Assembly: GCF_003337565.1 (NCBI RefSeq)
Contig: NZ_QPJL01000006.1
Span: 121,565-185,564, forward strand
Direction: 5' to 3'
DNA from: Paracoccus lutimaris
GTDB lineage: Bacteria > Pseudomonadota > Alphaproteobacteria > Rhodobacterales > Rhodobacteraceae
DNA length: 64,000 nucleotides
Position numbers and translations under genes: made by a program. The notes under the pieces were generated by a model. It was not told the DNA's origin. It searched no databases and saw nothing but the letters and a program-made list of their open reading frames with translations. Every line of letters begins with the position of its first letter. The first letter of the stretch is position 1. Positions 14,986 through 24,112 of the stretch are shown piece by piece.

Positions 14986-16575
14986 TCAAACCTCGAAATG
15001 CAGCGGGCGAACCTGCAGGAACTTGCCGGTGGCGCGCAGCGCCTCCAGCACCTCGGGGCGCAGCGCCTCGTCCAGATAGAGGATGGCGATGGCGTCATTG
15101 CCCGCGCCGGTCCGGCCCAGGGTAAAGTTCGCGATGTTCACCCCCAGATCGCCCAGCGTCATCCCCAGCGCGCCGATCACACCCGGCACATCCTTGTTGC
15201 GGGTATACAGCATATGCTCGCCGATCTCGGCATCGACATTGATGCCGCGGATCTGGATGAAACGCGGCTTGCCATCGCTGAAGACCGTCCCGGCGATCGA
15301 GCGCTCGCGCGTGTCCGTCACCACGGTCGCCTTGATATAGCCGTCAAAAACGCCGGTCTTGGCCTGCGTGGTCGTGGCGACCTGCACACCGCGCTCATGC
15401 GCCATGACCGGGGCCGAAACCATGTTCACATCCGGGTTCGTGGCCTTCATCACGCCCGCGATCACCGCCGCGTTCAGCGCCTTCAGGTTCATCTCGGAGG
15501 CAACGCCGTCGTAAAGCACGTTGATCGCCTTGATCGGCTCATCGGTCATCTGGCCGATAAAGGCGCCCAGATGCCCGGCCAGCTTGATCCACGGCCCCAT
15601 GACAGCAGCCTCCTCGGCCGTGACCGAGGGCATGTTCAGCGCGTTTTGCACCGCGCCGGTCAGCAGGTAATCCGCCATCTGCTCGGCGACCTGCAGGGCG
15701 ACGTTTTCCTGCGCTTCATTGGTCGAGGCCCCCAGATGCGGCGTCACCACCACATTGGGCAGGTTGAAGAGCGGGCTTTCCGTCGCCGGCTCGACCGCGA
15801 ACACGTCCAGCGCGGCGCCGGCGACGTGACCCGACTTCAGCAGATCAGCCAGCGCGTCCTCGTCGATCAGGCCGCCCCGCGCAGCATTGACGATGCGCAC
15901 GCCCTTCTTGGTCTTGGCGAGGTTCTCGCGCGACAGGATATTGCGGGTCTTGTCGGTCAGCGGCACGTGCAGGGTAATGAAATCCGCCTTGGCCAGCAGC
16001 TCGTCCAGCTCGACCTTCTTCACGCCCAGCTCGACCGCGCGATCTTCGGACAGGAAGGGGTCATAGGCCAGAACCTTCATCCGCAGCCCCAGCGCCCGGT
16101 CGATCACGATCGAGCCGATATTGCCCGCACCGATGATGCCCAGCGTCTTGTTGAAGACCTCGACGCCCATGAAGCGGTTCTTTTCCCACTTTCCGGCATG
16201 GGTCGAGACGCTGGCCTCGGGCAATTGCCGCGCCACGGCAAACATCAGCGCAATCGCATGCTCGGCTGTGGTGACGCTGTTGCCAAAAGGCGTGTTCATC
16301 ACGATCACGCCTTTTTTCGAGGCCGCCGGGATCTCGACATTGTCGACCCCGATCCCGGCGCGGCCGATCACCTTCAGATTGGGCGCGCTTTCCAACAGCT
16401 TCGCCGTCACCTTGGTGGCCGAGCGGATCGCCAGACCGTCATACTGACCGATAATCTCGGCCAGCTTATCCTTGTCCTTGCCGACATCCGGCAGGTAATC
16501 CACTTCGACGCCGCGATCACGAAAGATCTGGACGGCGGTTTCCGACAGCTTGTCCGAAACAAGAACCTTGGGCAT
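14986..16575 (-). CDS. serA: D-3-phosphoglycerate dehydrogenase
   Basis: A 529-aa long-form SerA, which oxidises 3-phosphoglycerate to 3-phosphohydroxypyruvate, the first step of serine synthesis. The NAD-binding loop is LGIIGAGNIGSIV and the catalytic/substrate region includes VNAARGGLIDEDAL and VVTPHLGASTNEAQ. An ASB domain and a C-terminal ACT domain (HMLYTRNKDVPGVIGALG) follow; the ACT domain is the usual site of serine feedback. The ATG at 16575 is chosen because AGAGG stands 9 bases before it; two nearer ATGs overlap that site. serC lies 109 bp upstream on the same strand. Confidence 0.96.
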   Translation of the reverse strand: MPKVLVSDKLSETAVQIFRDRGVEVDYLPDVGKDKDKLAEIIGQYDGLAIRSATKVTAKLLESAPNLKVIGRAGIGVDNVEIPAASKKGVIVMNTPFGNSVTTAEHAIALMFAVARQLPEASVSTHAGKWEKNRFMGVEVFNKTLGIIGAGNIGSIVIDRALGLRMKVLAYDPFLSEDRAVELGVKKVELDELLAKADFITLHVPLTDKTRNILSRENLAKTKKGVRIVNAARGGLIDEDALADLLKSGHVAGAALDVFAVEPATESPLFNLPNVVVTPHLGASTNEAQENVALQVAEQMADYLLTGAVQNALNMPSVTAEEAAVMGPWIKLAGHLGAFIGQMTDEPIKAINVLYDGVASEMNLKALNAAVIAGVMKATNPDVNMVSAPVMAHERGVQVATTTQAKTGVFDGYIKATVVTDTRERSIAGTVFSDGKPRFIQIRGINVDAEIGEHMLYTRNKDVPGVIGALGMTLGDLGVNIANFTLGRTGAGNDAIAILYLDEALRPEVLEALRATGKFLQVRPLHFEV

Positions 16576-16630
16576 TTTCATCATCCTCTGGATAAGCAGG
16601 GGTGCGCCAGAAAACCGGCGTCACATCTTC

Positions 16631-16671
16631 TTTCATGGGAAAATATCCCGGGGTCCGGGGCAGAGCCCCGG
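16631..16671 (-). terminator. Stem-loop after serC (candidate terminator, intergenic repeat type)
   Basis: A 7-bp stem (16655-16661 with 16665-16671, loop of 3) is followed on the minus strand by a small GGGATATTTTCCC hairpin and a run containing TTTT. The pattern of a GC hairpin, then GATATTT and an A/G-rich tail, resembles a repeat seen after genes in this bacterial group (from memory). Confidence 0.45.
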
Positions 16672-16684
16672 TCCGGCAGCGACA

Positions 16685-17833
16685 TCACGCGGATTGCGCC
16701 TCGATCTCGGCGTTGAAGGCATATTCGATCCACGGCATCAGCGCCGCGACATCGGAGGCCTCGACGGTCGCCCCGCACCAGATCCGCAGCCCGGCCGGCG
16801 CATCGCGGTAAGCGCCCGCATCCAGCGCCACGCCCTCTTTCTCCAGCCGCTTGGCGACGGCCTTGGCGAAAGCGGCGGCATCCTTGATGCGCGGATCGGT
16901 GAATTTCAGGCACACGCTGGTGGTCGAGGCGGTGGCCGGATCCTCGGCCAGATCGGCGATCCAGTCCTTGCCGGCGATGAAATCCCGCACCGCGCCCGAA
17001 TTGGCATCGCAACGCGCGATCAGGCCCTTCAGCCCGCCCAGCGACTGCGCCCATTTCAGCGCCACCAGATAATCCTCGACGCACAGCATCGAGGGCGTGT
17101 TGATCGTCTCACCCTTGAAGATGCCCTCGATCAGCTTGCCGCCCTTGGTCATGCGGAAAATCTTGGGCATCGGCCATGCCGGGACATAGCTTTCCAGCCG
17201 CTCGACGGCGCGCGGGCTCAGGATCAGGACGCCATGCGCCCCTTCGCCGCCCAGCACCTTCTGCCAGCTGAAGGTCACCACATCCAGCTTGTCAAAGGGC
17301 AGGTCCATGGCAAAGGCCGCGCTGGTCGCGTCGCAGATCGTCAGACCGGCGCGCCCTGCCGGGATCGCATCGCCATTCGGGACCCGCACCCCCGAGGTCG
17401 TGCCGTTCCAGGTGAAAACCACGTCATTGTCGAAATCGACCTGCGTGAAATCGACGATCTGGCCATAGGGCGCCTTGCGCGTCACCGCGTCCAGCTTGAG
17501 CTGCTTCACGACATCCGTGACCCAGCCTTCGCCAAAGCTCTCCCAGGCCAGCATCTCGACCTTGCGCGGGCCCAGAAGCGACCACAGCGCCATCTCGACC
17601 GCGCCGGTATCCGAGGCGGGAACGATGCCGATCCGGTAATCTGCGGGAACGCCAAGGACCTCGCGGGTCAGGTCGATGGCCTCGGCAAGTTTCGACTTGC
17701 CAATCGCGGCACGATGCGAGCGGCCAAGCGGCGCGTCAGCAAGCATATCCAGCGAAAAATTGGGGATCTTGGCACAGGGGCCCGAGGAGAAGCGCGGATT
17801 GACCGGGCGCGCAGCCGGAGCAGTCATGCTCAT
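16685..17833 (-). CDS. serC: Phosphoserine transaminase
   Basis: A 382-aa PLP-dependent aminotransferase of the alphaproteobacterial SerC type. It turns 3-phosphohydroxypyruvate plus glutamate into phosphoserine. It shows [11 protein letters not shown] at the N-terminus, [28 protein letters not shown] and the PLP-lysine motif [15 protein letters not shown]. The ATG at 17833 has GGAAGG 8 bases upstream; the open frame continues further but without homology. It lies 109 bp upstream of serA on the same strand with a candidate terminator between them, so co-transcription is not certain. serB follows on the other strand about 0.9 kb away. Confidence 0.96.
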   Translation of the reverse strand: MSMTAPAARPVNPRFSSGPCAKIPNFSLDMLADAPLGRSHRAAIGKSKLAEAIDLTREVLGVPADYRIGIVPASDTGAVEMALWSLLGPRKVEMLAWESFGEGWVTDVVKQLKLDAVTRKAPYGQIVDFTQVDFDNDVVFTWNGTTSGVRVPNGDAIPAGRAGLTICDATSAAFAMDLPFDKLDVVTFSWQKVLGGEGAHGVLILSPRAVERLESYVPAWPMPKIFRMTKGGKLIEGIFKGETINTPSMLCVEDYLVALKWAQSLGGLKGLIARCDANSGAVRDFIAGKDWIADLAEDPATASTTSVCLKFTDPRIKDAAAFAKAVAKRLEKEGVALDAGAYRDAPAGLRIWCGATVEASDVAALMPWIEYAFNAEIEAQSA

Positions 17834-18023
17834 ATGTGTAGCCTTCCAGCTAGATAGCGCCGCGTTGGGGCGGCGTGTCCCGCTGACGGCGATATATCGG
17901 GCCGCAGATTCCCGCAAGAGGGATTCTTGAGCCCCGATCCGCCTTTGCCTCACCCCCGCATCGGGTTGCATGGCTGTCAACCCGCGATAACTTGCCGCGA
18001 CAGACGAGCACAGGCAATTCACC

Positions 18024-18644
18024 ATGAAATATCTGCCGATCTGCGCGAGCATCATCCTTGCTGTCGCCGGGTTTCTCACGCCGGCCGGGGCCAACGAAAC
18101 CTTCCCCGTCCTGGAACCCGATGCAGTGCGATCGGCATATGAAGACGCACGGACAGATTGGCTGCCCCTCCCGAACAAGGTCAGGGATGCCTTTCTCGTG
18201 GCCGAAGACCGCGATTTCCGCAATCGCCCGGCGGGCCGGTCGCTGATCACCTCAAGCATAACGAACTGGTATCCCCAGCCGGGTATGGACAGGTCATTCG
18301 CGGTATCAATGGCCATTGCACGGGCCTTGAACCGCGAAGAAATTCTGGACTGGTTCATCCATGGCGTTTATCTGGGGCAAGGCTGCTTTGGCGTCGATGG
18401 CGCGGCCATGGCTTATTTCGGCAAGAGCTCCCCGGAACTTGAACTGCACGAAGCGGCGCTTCTGGCGGCGATCATTCAGGCACCGGCAAGACTCAACCCC
18501 TCCCTCCTCCCTGACCGCAGTCTGAAACGGCGCAACCACGTCCTGAAAAGCATGGCGAAACACGGTTTCATATCCGCAGAAGAGGCAAGCGCCGCGGTCG
18601 CGAAGCCCCTATCGGTCCGGGTCCCGTTGGGGAAATGCGAATGA
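18024..18644 (+). CDS. Periplasmic GT51 (monofunctional peptidoglycan glycosyltransferase-like) protein
   Basis: A 206-aa protein with an N-terminal signal or anchor ([18 protein letters not shown]). It then carries a compact glycosyltransferase-51 domain: [14 protein letters not shown] (motif 1 with the catalytic Glu), [10 protein letters not shown] (motif 2) and [20 protein letters not shown] with AMAYFGKS. The family polymerises glycan strands from lipid II. It is shorter than standard MtgA, and motif 2 departs from the usual GASTITQQ, so its activity is uncertain. It sits between serC (divergent) and serB (same strand, 91 bp later) without obvious link to serine synthesis. Confidence 0.82.
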   Translation: MKYLPICASIILAVAGFLTPAGANETFPVLEPDAVRSAYEDARTDWLPLPNKVRDAFLVAEDRDFRNRPAGRSLITSSITNWYPQPGMDRSFAVSMAIARALNREEILDWFIHGVYLGQGCFGVDGAAMAYFGKSSPELELHEAALLAAIIQAPARLNPSLLPDRSLKRRNHVLKSMAKHGFISAEEASAAVAKPLSVRVPLGKCE

Positions 18645-18735
18645 GCCGCACAAGTTGACCTGAGGCGCGCCCCCCGATTGCACCCCCGCCCCGCATTCGC
18701 TAGTGCAGCCCCAGCCATCCGCAGCGGAGCCCCCC

Positions 18736-19611
18736 ATGTTCACCGTCACCATCCTTGCCGCCCCCAGGTGCGCCGACCTGACGCAAACCCTGGTCGATGA
18801 CCTGCGTGCCCAATGGCAGGGCGGCCATGTGATCTGGCTCAGCGAGGGCATCGCCGCCGAATTCCCGCTCGAGACCCAGCCCGCCGATTTCTGGGCCGTC
18901 TGGGAAATCCTGCAAACGCAGGGCTTCGATCTTGCTATCCAGCCCACTTTGGGACGGCGCAAGGCGGTGCTGCTGGCCGACATGGATTCGACCATGATCC
19001 AGCAGGAATGCATCGACGAGCTGGCCGATGTCGCCGGCGTCGGCCCCCACGTCGCCGCCATCACCGCGCAGGCGATGAACGGAGAGCTTAATTTCCACGA
19101 GGCCCTGATCGCTCGTGTCGCCCTGCTGGCGGGCCTGCCGGAAACCGCCGTGGACGAGGTTCTGGACACGCGCATCACCCTGATGCCGGGCGGGCGGCAA
19201 CTGGTCGCCACCATGCGCGCGCAGGGCGCCTATACGGCGCTGGTCTCGGGCGGCTTCACCGTATTCACCGGCCCGGTCGCGACCGCGCTGGGGTTCGACG
19301 AACACCGCGCCAACACGCTTCTGGCCGACAATGACGTGCTGACCGGCCATGTCGCCTTGCCGGTTCTGGGCCGCGAAGCCAAGGTCGAGGCCCTGCAGGA
19401 CATCACCGCCGCGCGCGGGCTGACCCCCGCCGATGTGATTGCGGTCGGCGACGGCGCCAATGACCTTGGCATGCTGCAACTGGCGGGCACGGGGGTCGCG
19501 GCGCACGCGAAACCCTCGGTTGCGGCGCAGGTGAATATCCGAATCAACCATGGCGATCTGACCGCGCTTCTGTATCTGCAAGGCTACGCGGCCGAGGAGT
19601 TCGTCGAATAA
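18736..19611 (+). CDS. serB: Phosphoserine phosphatase
   Basis: A 291-aa SerB, a HAD-family enzyme that removes phosphate from phosphoserine in the last step of serine synthesis. The nucleophile motif is ADMDSTMIQQE (Asp82 and Asp84), followed by LVSGGFTVF and VGDGANDLGML. The N-terminal about 75 residues form the small ACT-like domain usual in this form. The ATG at 18736 follows GGAG at 7 bases; an upstream GTG would add 11 residues. With serA and serC nearby, all three pathway genes sit within 5 kb. Confidence 0.96.
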   Translation: MFTVTILAAPRCADLTQTLVDDLRAQWQGGHVIWLSEGIAAEFPLETQPADFWAVWEILQTQGFDLAIQPTLGRRKAVLLADMDSTMIQQECIDELADVAGVGPHVAAITAQAMNGELNFHEALIARVALLAGLPETAVDEVLDTRITLMPGGRQLVATMRAQGAYTALVSGGFTVFTGPVATALGFDEHRANTLLADNDVLTGHVALPVLGREAKVEALQDITAARGLTPADVIAVGDGANDLGMLQLAGTGVAAHAKPSVAAQVNIRINHGDLTALLYLQGYAAEEFVE

Positions 19612-19712
19612 GACCCGCGCGCGTCGCATCCCAGCCGCACCCAGCCCCGAAACCGGCGCCAATGGCGGCTCACGAACTTGCGATTACAACGGTTCGGTGA
19701 CAAAAGCAGGAC

Positions 19713-20405
19713 ATGAGTCCTCGTCTTAAAGCTTTGTCCGTTCATTTGCTTACCGCGACCGGCGCCGTCTGGTCCATGCTCGCCCTGCTGGCCGCGGGCA
19801 AGGGCGACTGGCCGGAAATGTTCTTCTGGCTGGTGATCGCGCTGATCGTGGACGGGATCGATGGCCCCTTGGCGCGGCGCTATGACGTCACGCGCTACTG
19901 GCCGACCTATGACGGCGTGTTGATGGACCTGATCATCGACTACCTGACCTATGTATTCATCCCGGCCTATGCGCTGTTCATGTCGGGTCTGCTGCCCGGC
20001 TGGACCGGCTGGATCGCGATCATCGCCATCACCTATGGCAGCGTGCTCTATTTCGTCGACACCCGGATGAAGACCAAGGACAACTCCTTCGCGGGCTTTC
20101 CGGCCTGCTGGAACATGCTGGTGCTGGTCCTGTTCGCATTGAAGCCGAACTTCTGGATCATCCTGATCGTGGTGGTGGCGCTGACCTATACCATGTTCAC
20201 CAATATCAAGTTCATCCACCCGGTCCGCACCGTGCGCTGGCGGGCGATCTCGCTGCCGATGACCGCCGCCTGGGTGGTCTTCGCAGTCTGGGCGGTGCTG
20301 GACGATTTCCACCCCGACAGCATTGCCCGCTGGGGCCTGCTTGTGACCTCGCTCTGGCTGACCTTCGCAGGCCTCGCCCAGCAACTGACCGAGAGACGGG
20401 CTTGA
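19713..20405 (+). CDS. pcs: Phosphatidylcholine synthase
   Basis: A 230-aa integral membrane CDP-alcohol phosphatidyltransferase. It joins CDP-diacylglycerol and choline to give phosphatidylcholine, a pathway typical of alphaproteobacteria. The signature DGIDGPLARR, followed by DGVLMDLIIDYLTY, carries the catalytic Asp residues; about seven hydrophobic helices follow. The C-terminal NIKFIHPVRTVRWR is typical of Pcs. The ribosome-binding site before the ATG is close and weak (AGGAC). serB ends 101 bp upstream on the same strand. Confidence 0.94.
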   Translation: MSPRLKALSVHLLTATGAVWSMLALLAAGKGDWPEMFFWLVIALIVDGIDGPLARRYDVTRYWPTYDGVLMDLIIDYLTYVFIPAYALFMSGLLPGWTGWIAIIAITYGSVLYFVDTRMKTKDNSFAGFPACWNMLVLVLFALKPNFWIILIVVVALTYTMFTNIKFIHPVRTVRWRAISLPMTAAWVVFAVWAVLDDFHPDSIARWGLLVTSLWLTFAGLAQQLTERRA

Positions 20406-20463
20406 TCGCCAGGCCATTTACCCGGAAGCTGCCCCCGACAGGTTAACCAAAAAAGGGGCGCGC

Positions 20464-21936
20464 ATGTTCGCCAGATTCCTGCAAACGGCCGCCCTGACGG
20501 CCCTGCTTGCCACGCCGGCCCTTGCCGCGCCCGACACGATCACGCTGGCCATGGTGCTTGAGCCCCCGAACCTCGACCCGACCGGCGGCGCCGCCGCCGC
20601 CATCGACGAGGTGGTCTATGCCAACCTCTTCGAGGGGCTGACCCGCATCGGCCCCGATGGCAGCGTCAAGCCGGGTCTGGCCGAAAGCTGGGATGTGGCT
20701 GATGACGGCAAGGCCTATACCTTTCATCTGCGCCCCGGCGTGACCTTCCATGACGGCGCAGGTTTTGACGCGCAGGACGTGATCTTTTCGCTCGACCGCG
20801 CCCGCGCGCCCGACAGCACCAATGCCCAGAAGGGACTGTTCGAAGGCATCGAGACCGTCGAGGCCATCGACCCCCAGACCGTGCGCGTGACGCTGAAAGC
20901 CCCGGACGGCGCCTTTCCCTTCAAGATGGCCTGGGGCGACGCGGTGATGCTGGACCCCGCCAGCGTCAAGGAGATCGCCACCCATCCGGTCGGCACCGGC
21001 CCGTTCAAATTCGGCGAATGGAAACAGGGCGACCACATCACCCTGACCGCCTATGACGGCTATTGGGGCGAGAAACCGGCGCTGAAGACCGCGACCTTCC
21101 GCTTTATCGGCGACCCGACGGCGGCATTCGCGGCAATCATGGCCGGCGATATTGACGCCTTCCCGATCTATCCGGCGCCCGAGACGCTGGCGCAGATCCA
21201 GTCCGATCCGCGCTTCAAGGTGCTGGTCGGCACCACCGAGGGCGAGACGATCCTGGCGATGAACAACGCCAAAGCCCCGCTCGACAATGCCAGGGTGCGC
21301 GAGGCCATCGCCCATGCGGTGAACCGTCAGGACATCATCGACGGCGCCATGTTCGGCTATGGCACCCCGATCGGCACGCATTTCGCCCCCCATCACCCGG
21401 ATTACACCGACCTGACGGCGAAATCCGCCCATGACCCGGAACTGGCGAAAAAGCTCCTGGCGGATGCCGGCGTCACCAACCTGACGCTGCGCCTTGCCCT
21501 GCCGCCCACCCCCTATGCCCGACGCGGCGGCGAGATCGTCGCGGCGGAACTCCGCGCCATCGGCATCGAGACCCAGATCACCAATATGGAATGGGCGCAG
21601 TGGCTGGAGCAGGTCTACAAGAATGCCGATTACGACCTGACCATCATCAGCCATGTCGAGCCGATGGATATCGGCATCTATGGCCGCGACAAATATTACT
21701 TCAACTACCAGAACCCGGCCCTGCGCGAGGTGCTGACGAAACTCGATGCCGCCACCGACCCAAGCGAACGCTCAAACCTGCTGAAACAGGCGCAGGAAAT
21801 CATCGCGAATGACTATGTCAACGCCTACCTGTTCCAGCTGGCGAAAACCGGCGTCGCCAAGGCCGAAATCGAAGGCCTGTGGGAAAACGCCCCCATGCCC
21901 GCCAATGACCTGACCGGCGTCCACTGGAAAGACTAA
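20464..21936 (+). CDS. Peptide/nickel-type ABC transporter substrate-binding protein (SBP family 5)
   Basis: A 490-aa periplasmic binding protein. A Sec signal peptide ends ...LATPALA. The family-5 region AESWDVADDGKAYTFHLRPG and FHDGAGFDAQDVIFSLDR are present, as is the late NARVREAIAHAVNRQDI. Family-5 proteins deliver oligopeptides, dipeptides, nickel or opines to a DppBCDF-type transporter. No permease genes are adjacent. The nearest such set (27382-30715, same strand) lacks its own binding protein, so this may serve it; that is inference. GGGGCG precedes the ATG. Confidence 0.94.
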   Translation: MFARFLQTAALTALLATPALAAPDTITLAMVLEPPNLDPTGGAAAAIDEVVYANLFEGLTRIGPDGSVKPGLAESWDVADDGKAYTFHLRPGVTFHDGAGFDAQDVIFSLDRARAPDSTNAQKGLFEGIETVEAIDPQTVRVTLKAPDGAFPFKMAWGDAVMLDPASVKEIATHPVGTGPFKFGEWKQGDHITLTAYDGYWGEKPALKTATFRFIGDPTAAFAAIMAGDIDAFPIYPAPETLAQIQSDPRFKVLVGTTEGETILAMNNAKAPLDNARVREAIAHAVNRQDIIDGAMFGYGTPIGTHFAPHHPDYTDLTAKSAHDPELAKKLLADAGVTNLTLRLALPPTPYARRGGEIVAAELRAIGIETQITNMEWAQWLEQVYKNADYDLTIISHVEPMDIGIYGRDKYYFNYQNPALREVLTKLDAATDPSERSNLLKQAQEIIANDYVNAYLFQLAKTGVAKAEIEGLWENAPMPANDLTGVHWKD

Positions 21937-21991
21937 GGGCGCCCCCACAGCGCCCCCCTCACCCAGTTTCTTCTTCACTCAAATATCCATC

Positions 21992-22016
21992 GAACGCCGC
22001 CACAAGCGCGGCGTTC
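21992..22016. terminator. Stem-loop between the convergent binding-protein and lytic transglycosylase genes
   Basis: A 9-bp stem (21992-22000 with 22008-22016) with a 7-base loop overlaps the transglycosylase stop codon. On the minus strand it is followed by GGATATTTGAGTGAAGAAG, resembling the tail seen after serC. It probably serves as a terminator for the minus-strand gene. Confidence 0.5.
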
Positions 22017-22935
22017 AGTTCTTCAGCACCAGACAGCGGCCACCGACCCCGCGCAACCGGCTGCAAAAGGCATGCGCCTCGGATTTCGAGGAATAACCGA
22101 TCTGCGCGGTATAGACCCGCCTCGGCCCGCCCGAAACCTTGCGCCGCACATAGCTGACACGCTTGCCGCCCAGAATGGGACGCAATTGCCGGTTCAGCCG
22201 CGAGACCTGCCCGGTCACGCCCGACTGGCTGGGATGGGTGGCGACGATGACGCCCCAGGGCCAGGCGTGGTCCTTGGTCTTGAACTCGCGCAGCTTGCGC
22301 GAACTGGCCAGATCGACGCAGGCGGCGTAAAAGGACTGTTCCTTGTCCAGCCGGATATCCAGCGCCTCGGGCGGATTGTCGCGCCAGGTCCAGGCATCCT
22401 TGCCGGTGATCGCCTGCACATAATCCTGCGTCTCCCAGGGCAGGTTGCCGCCCTGCGCCTTGAAGCGCGCGGCCCGGTTCTCGCCGCCATTATAGGCCAC
22501 GGCGGCCAGCCCCAGATTGCCGAAACCGTCGCTCAGTTGCTTGAGATAGCGGGCCGAGGCATCAATGGCCTTGGCCGGATTGAAGGGATCGTCCAGCCCG
22601 ACCAGCGCCGCCGTGCCGGGCATGAATTGCGCGATCCCCTGCGCGCCCACCGGGCTGACGGCACCCGGCTCGAACAGGCTTTCCTTCCACAGCAGGCGGG
22701 CAAAGAAATGCGGGTCCAGCCGGTGCCGCCCGGCCGAGCGCTCGATGGCCGAGCAGACATCGGGGACGTAATTCACCACCGAAATGCAGGTGCTGGCATC
22801 GTCGGTGCAGCGGATCTTGTCGGATTTGCGCGGCGCGGGATGGCTGTCAGTTGCATTCATCGCCTCATAGCCCAAGGCCGAGGTCGCCGTCAGCGCGACA
22901 AGAAATGCCCAAACCAGATGACGCATATCGACCAT
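22015..22935 (-). CDS. Lytic transglycosylase (SLT family 1)
   Basis: About 306 aa. It has a hydrophobic N-terminal signal sequence (MRHLVWAFLVALTATSALG) and a soluble-lytic-transglycosylase domain. The catalytic Glu is in LLWKESLFEPGA (about residue 85), followed by VGAQGIAQFMPGTA and VAYNGGENRAARF. The C-terminal about 50 residues (RVYTAQIGYSSKSEAHAF) look like a SPOR-type peptidoglycan-binding repeat. It cleaves the glycan backbone in the periplasm. The ATG at 22935 or 22926 is likely; the longer open frame has no homology. An L,D-transpeptidase gene lies upstream on the same strand, 124 bp away. Confidence 0.92.
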   Translation of the reverse strand: MVDMRHLVWAFLVALTATSALGYEAMNATDSHPAPRKSDKIRCTDDASTCISVVNYVPDVCSAIERSAGRHRLDPHFFARLLWKESLFEPGAVSPVGAQGIAQFMPGTAALVGLDDPFNPAKAIDASARYLKQLSDGFGNLGLAAVAYNGGENRAARFKAQGGNLPWETQDYVQAITGKDAWTWRDNPPEALDIRLDKEQSFYAACVDLASSRKLREFKTKDHAWPWGVIVATHPSQSGVTGQVSRLNRQLRPILGGKRVSYVRRKVSGGPRRVYTAQIGYSSKSEAHAFCSRLRGVGGRCLVLKN

Positions 22936-23059
22936 GACCCCGAGAACCTGCCCGTCAGATAGCAGCCCCGGCGCGGCTTGAAAACCGTCTTGCCCCTGCG
23001 GCACATGGAAACGCCCCCGCCGCAAGGCAGGGGCGCATGTGTTCACGCTGCGATGTCGC

Positions 23060-23800
23060 TTATGGCGCCGGGGTCGCGGCGGCGGTCTGGACCTGATTGG
23101 CGGGGACCAGATAGCCGTTCGGCTGCTGGATCATCTCGCCCTCAAGCGCGCGGCTTTCGCCCGGCGTGCGGACCTTGACCGGCGTGCCGTTCGGGATCTC
23201 GTCGAACAGGTCCATGATGTCCTGATTGAACAGCCGGATGCAGCCGGCCGAAGTGGCCTTGCCGACCGAGGACGGGTCCATCGTGCCGTGGATGCGATAC
23301 ATCGTGTCGCGCCCGCCGCGATAAAGATACAGCGCGCGCGAACCCAGCGGGTTGTCGACGCCGCCGCGCAGACCGCCCTTCAGCGGGCCGTAAAGCTCGG
23401 GCTGGGTGCGCACCATGTTCGCGGTGGGCGTCCAGCTGGGCCATGCCTGCTTGCGGCGGATGGTGGCATTGCCTTGGAAATTCTTGCCGGCCTGACCGAC
23501 GGCGATGCCGAAACGCATGGCCTCGCCATTGTCCAGAACGTGGTAGAGAAAGCGCGCATAGGGATCGACAACGATGGTGCCGGGCGCCTCGGGGCCATTA
23601 TAGGCGACACGCTGGCGGCGGTTGCTTTCGGTCAGATAGGCGGGGCGGACGGCATGGATCTCGATCGGCTCGCCATTGGGGCCGCTATCGGTGCGGGCGC
23701 CGTAAACGCCCTGATCGGCGGGCGCGGTCGTGGTCTGAGGCGTCGGGGCACAGGCGGCAAGGCCAAGCCCCATGGCCAGCATCAGCGAAGCAAGGCGCAT
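23060..23800 (-). CDS. L,D-transpeptidase lipoprotein (YkuD family)
   Basis: A 246-aa protein. The N-terminus MRLASLMLAMGLGLAAC is a lipoprotein signal with Cys17. The YkuD domain ends in the active-site motif HGT...SAGCIRLFN with His171 and Cys187. These enzymes make 3-3 cross-links in peptidoglycan or attach lipoproteins to it. The C-terminus is Gln/Ala/Pro-rich and probably disordered. It is upstream of the lytic transglycosylase on the same strand, giving a pair of cell-wall enzymes. No terminator is obvious between them. Confidence 0.94.
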   Translation of the reverse strand: MRLASLMLAMGLGLAACAPTPQTTTAPADQGVYGARTDSGPNGEPIEIHAVRPAYLTESNRRQRVAYNGPEAPGTIVVDPYARFLYHVLDNGEAMRFGIAVGQAGKNFQGNATIRRKQAWPSWTPTANMVRTQPELYGPLKGGLRGGVDNPLGSRALYLYRGGRDTMYRIHGTMDPSSVGKATSAGCIRLFNQDIMDLFDEIPNGTPVKVRTPGESRALEGEMIQQPNGYLVPANQVQTAAATPAP

Positions 23801-24112
23801 GGTTATTTCCCTTCGTAACGCGGCGCGCGCAAAGGGCGCAGCCGTGGCAGCATTGACGATTCGTCAGATCGCGCGCCCGACCCGAGCAAAAGGCCAAGCG
23901 CGATTCGTAAAGGCATATCAGTGTTTCATACCCTCGGGACGTCAAGGGCAAGCCCGGCAAGCAGAACAATTCGTTACCCGACTGTTGCCAAATGGTTTTG
24001 GCAAACGCCCCGCGTTTGGAAAACTTGAGAGCAGCCCCGCCCCGCACCACCACCCCAAAAGCAAAAGGGCCGGCGTCACCGCCAGCCCCTTGTTTCCCCT
24101 TGCGTCCTGGCC
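23801..24112. other. Intergenic region upstream of the L,D-transpeptidase and downstream of dadA
   Basis: This 312-base stretch holds no convincing gene. It contains the dadA terminator (24056-24088) and an 8-bp hairpin with the sequence TTGCCAAA at 23985-24004. The remainder is presumably the promoter of the L,D-transpeptidase gene, though no clear -35/-10 pair was found. Confidence 0.6.
24056..24088 (-). terminator. Intrinsic terminator after dadA
   Basis: A 9-bp stem with one G-T pair (24067-24075 with 24080-24088), 4-base loop, followed on the minus strand by TTTTGCTTTT. Confidence 0.75.

Noticed and set aside
14977..16716. Plus-strand ORF of 579 codons
   Set aside because: Antisense to serA, which has clear homology; no independent evidence for a gene.
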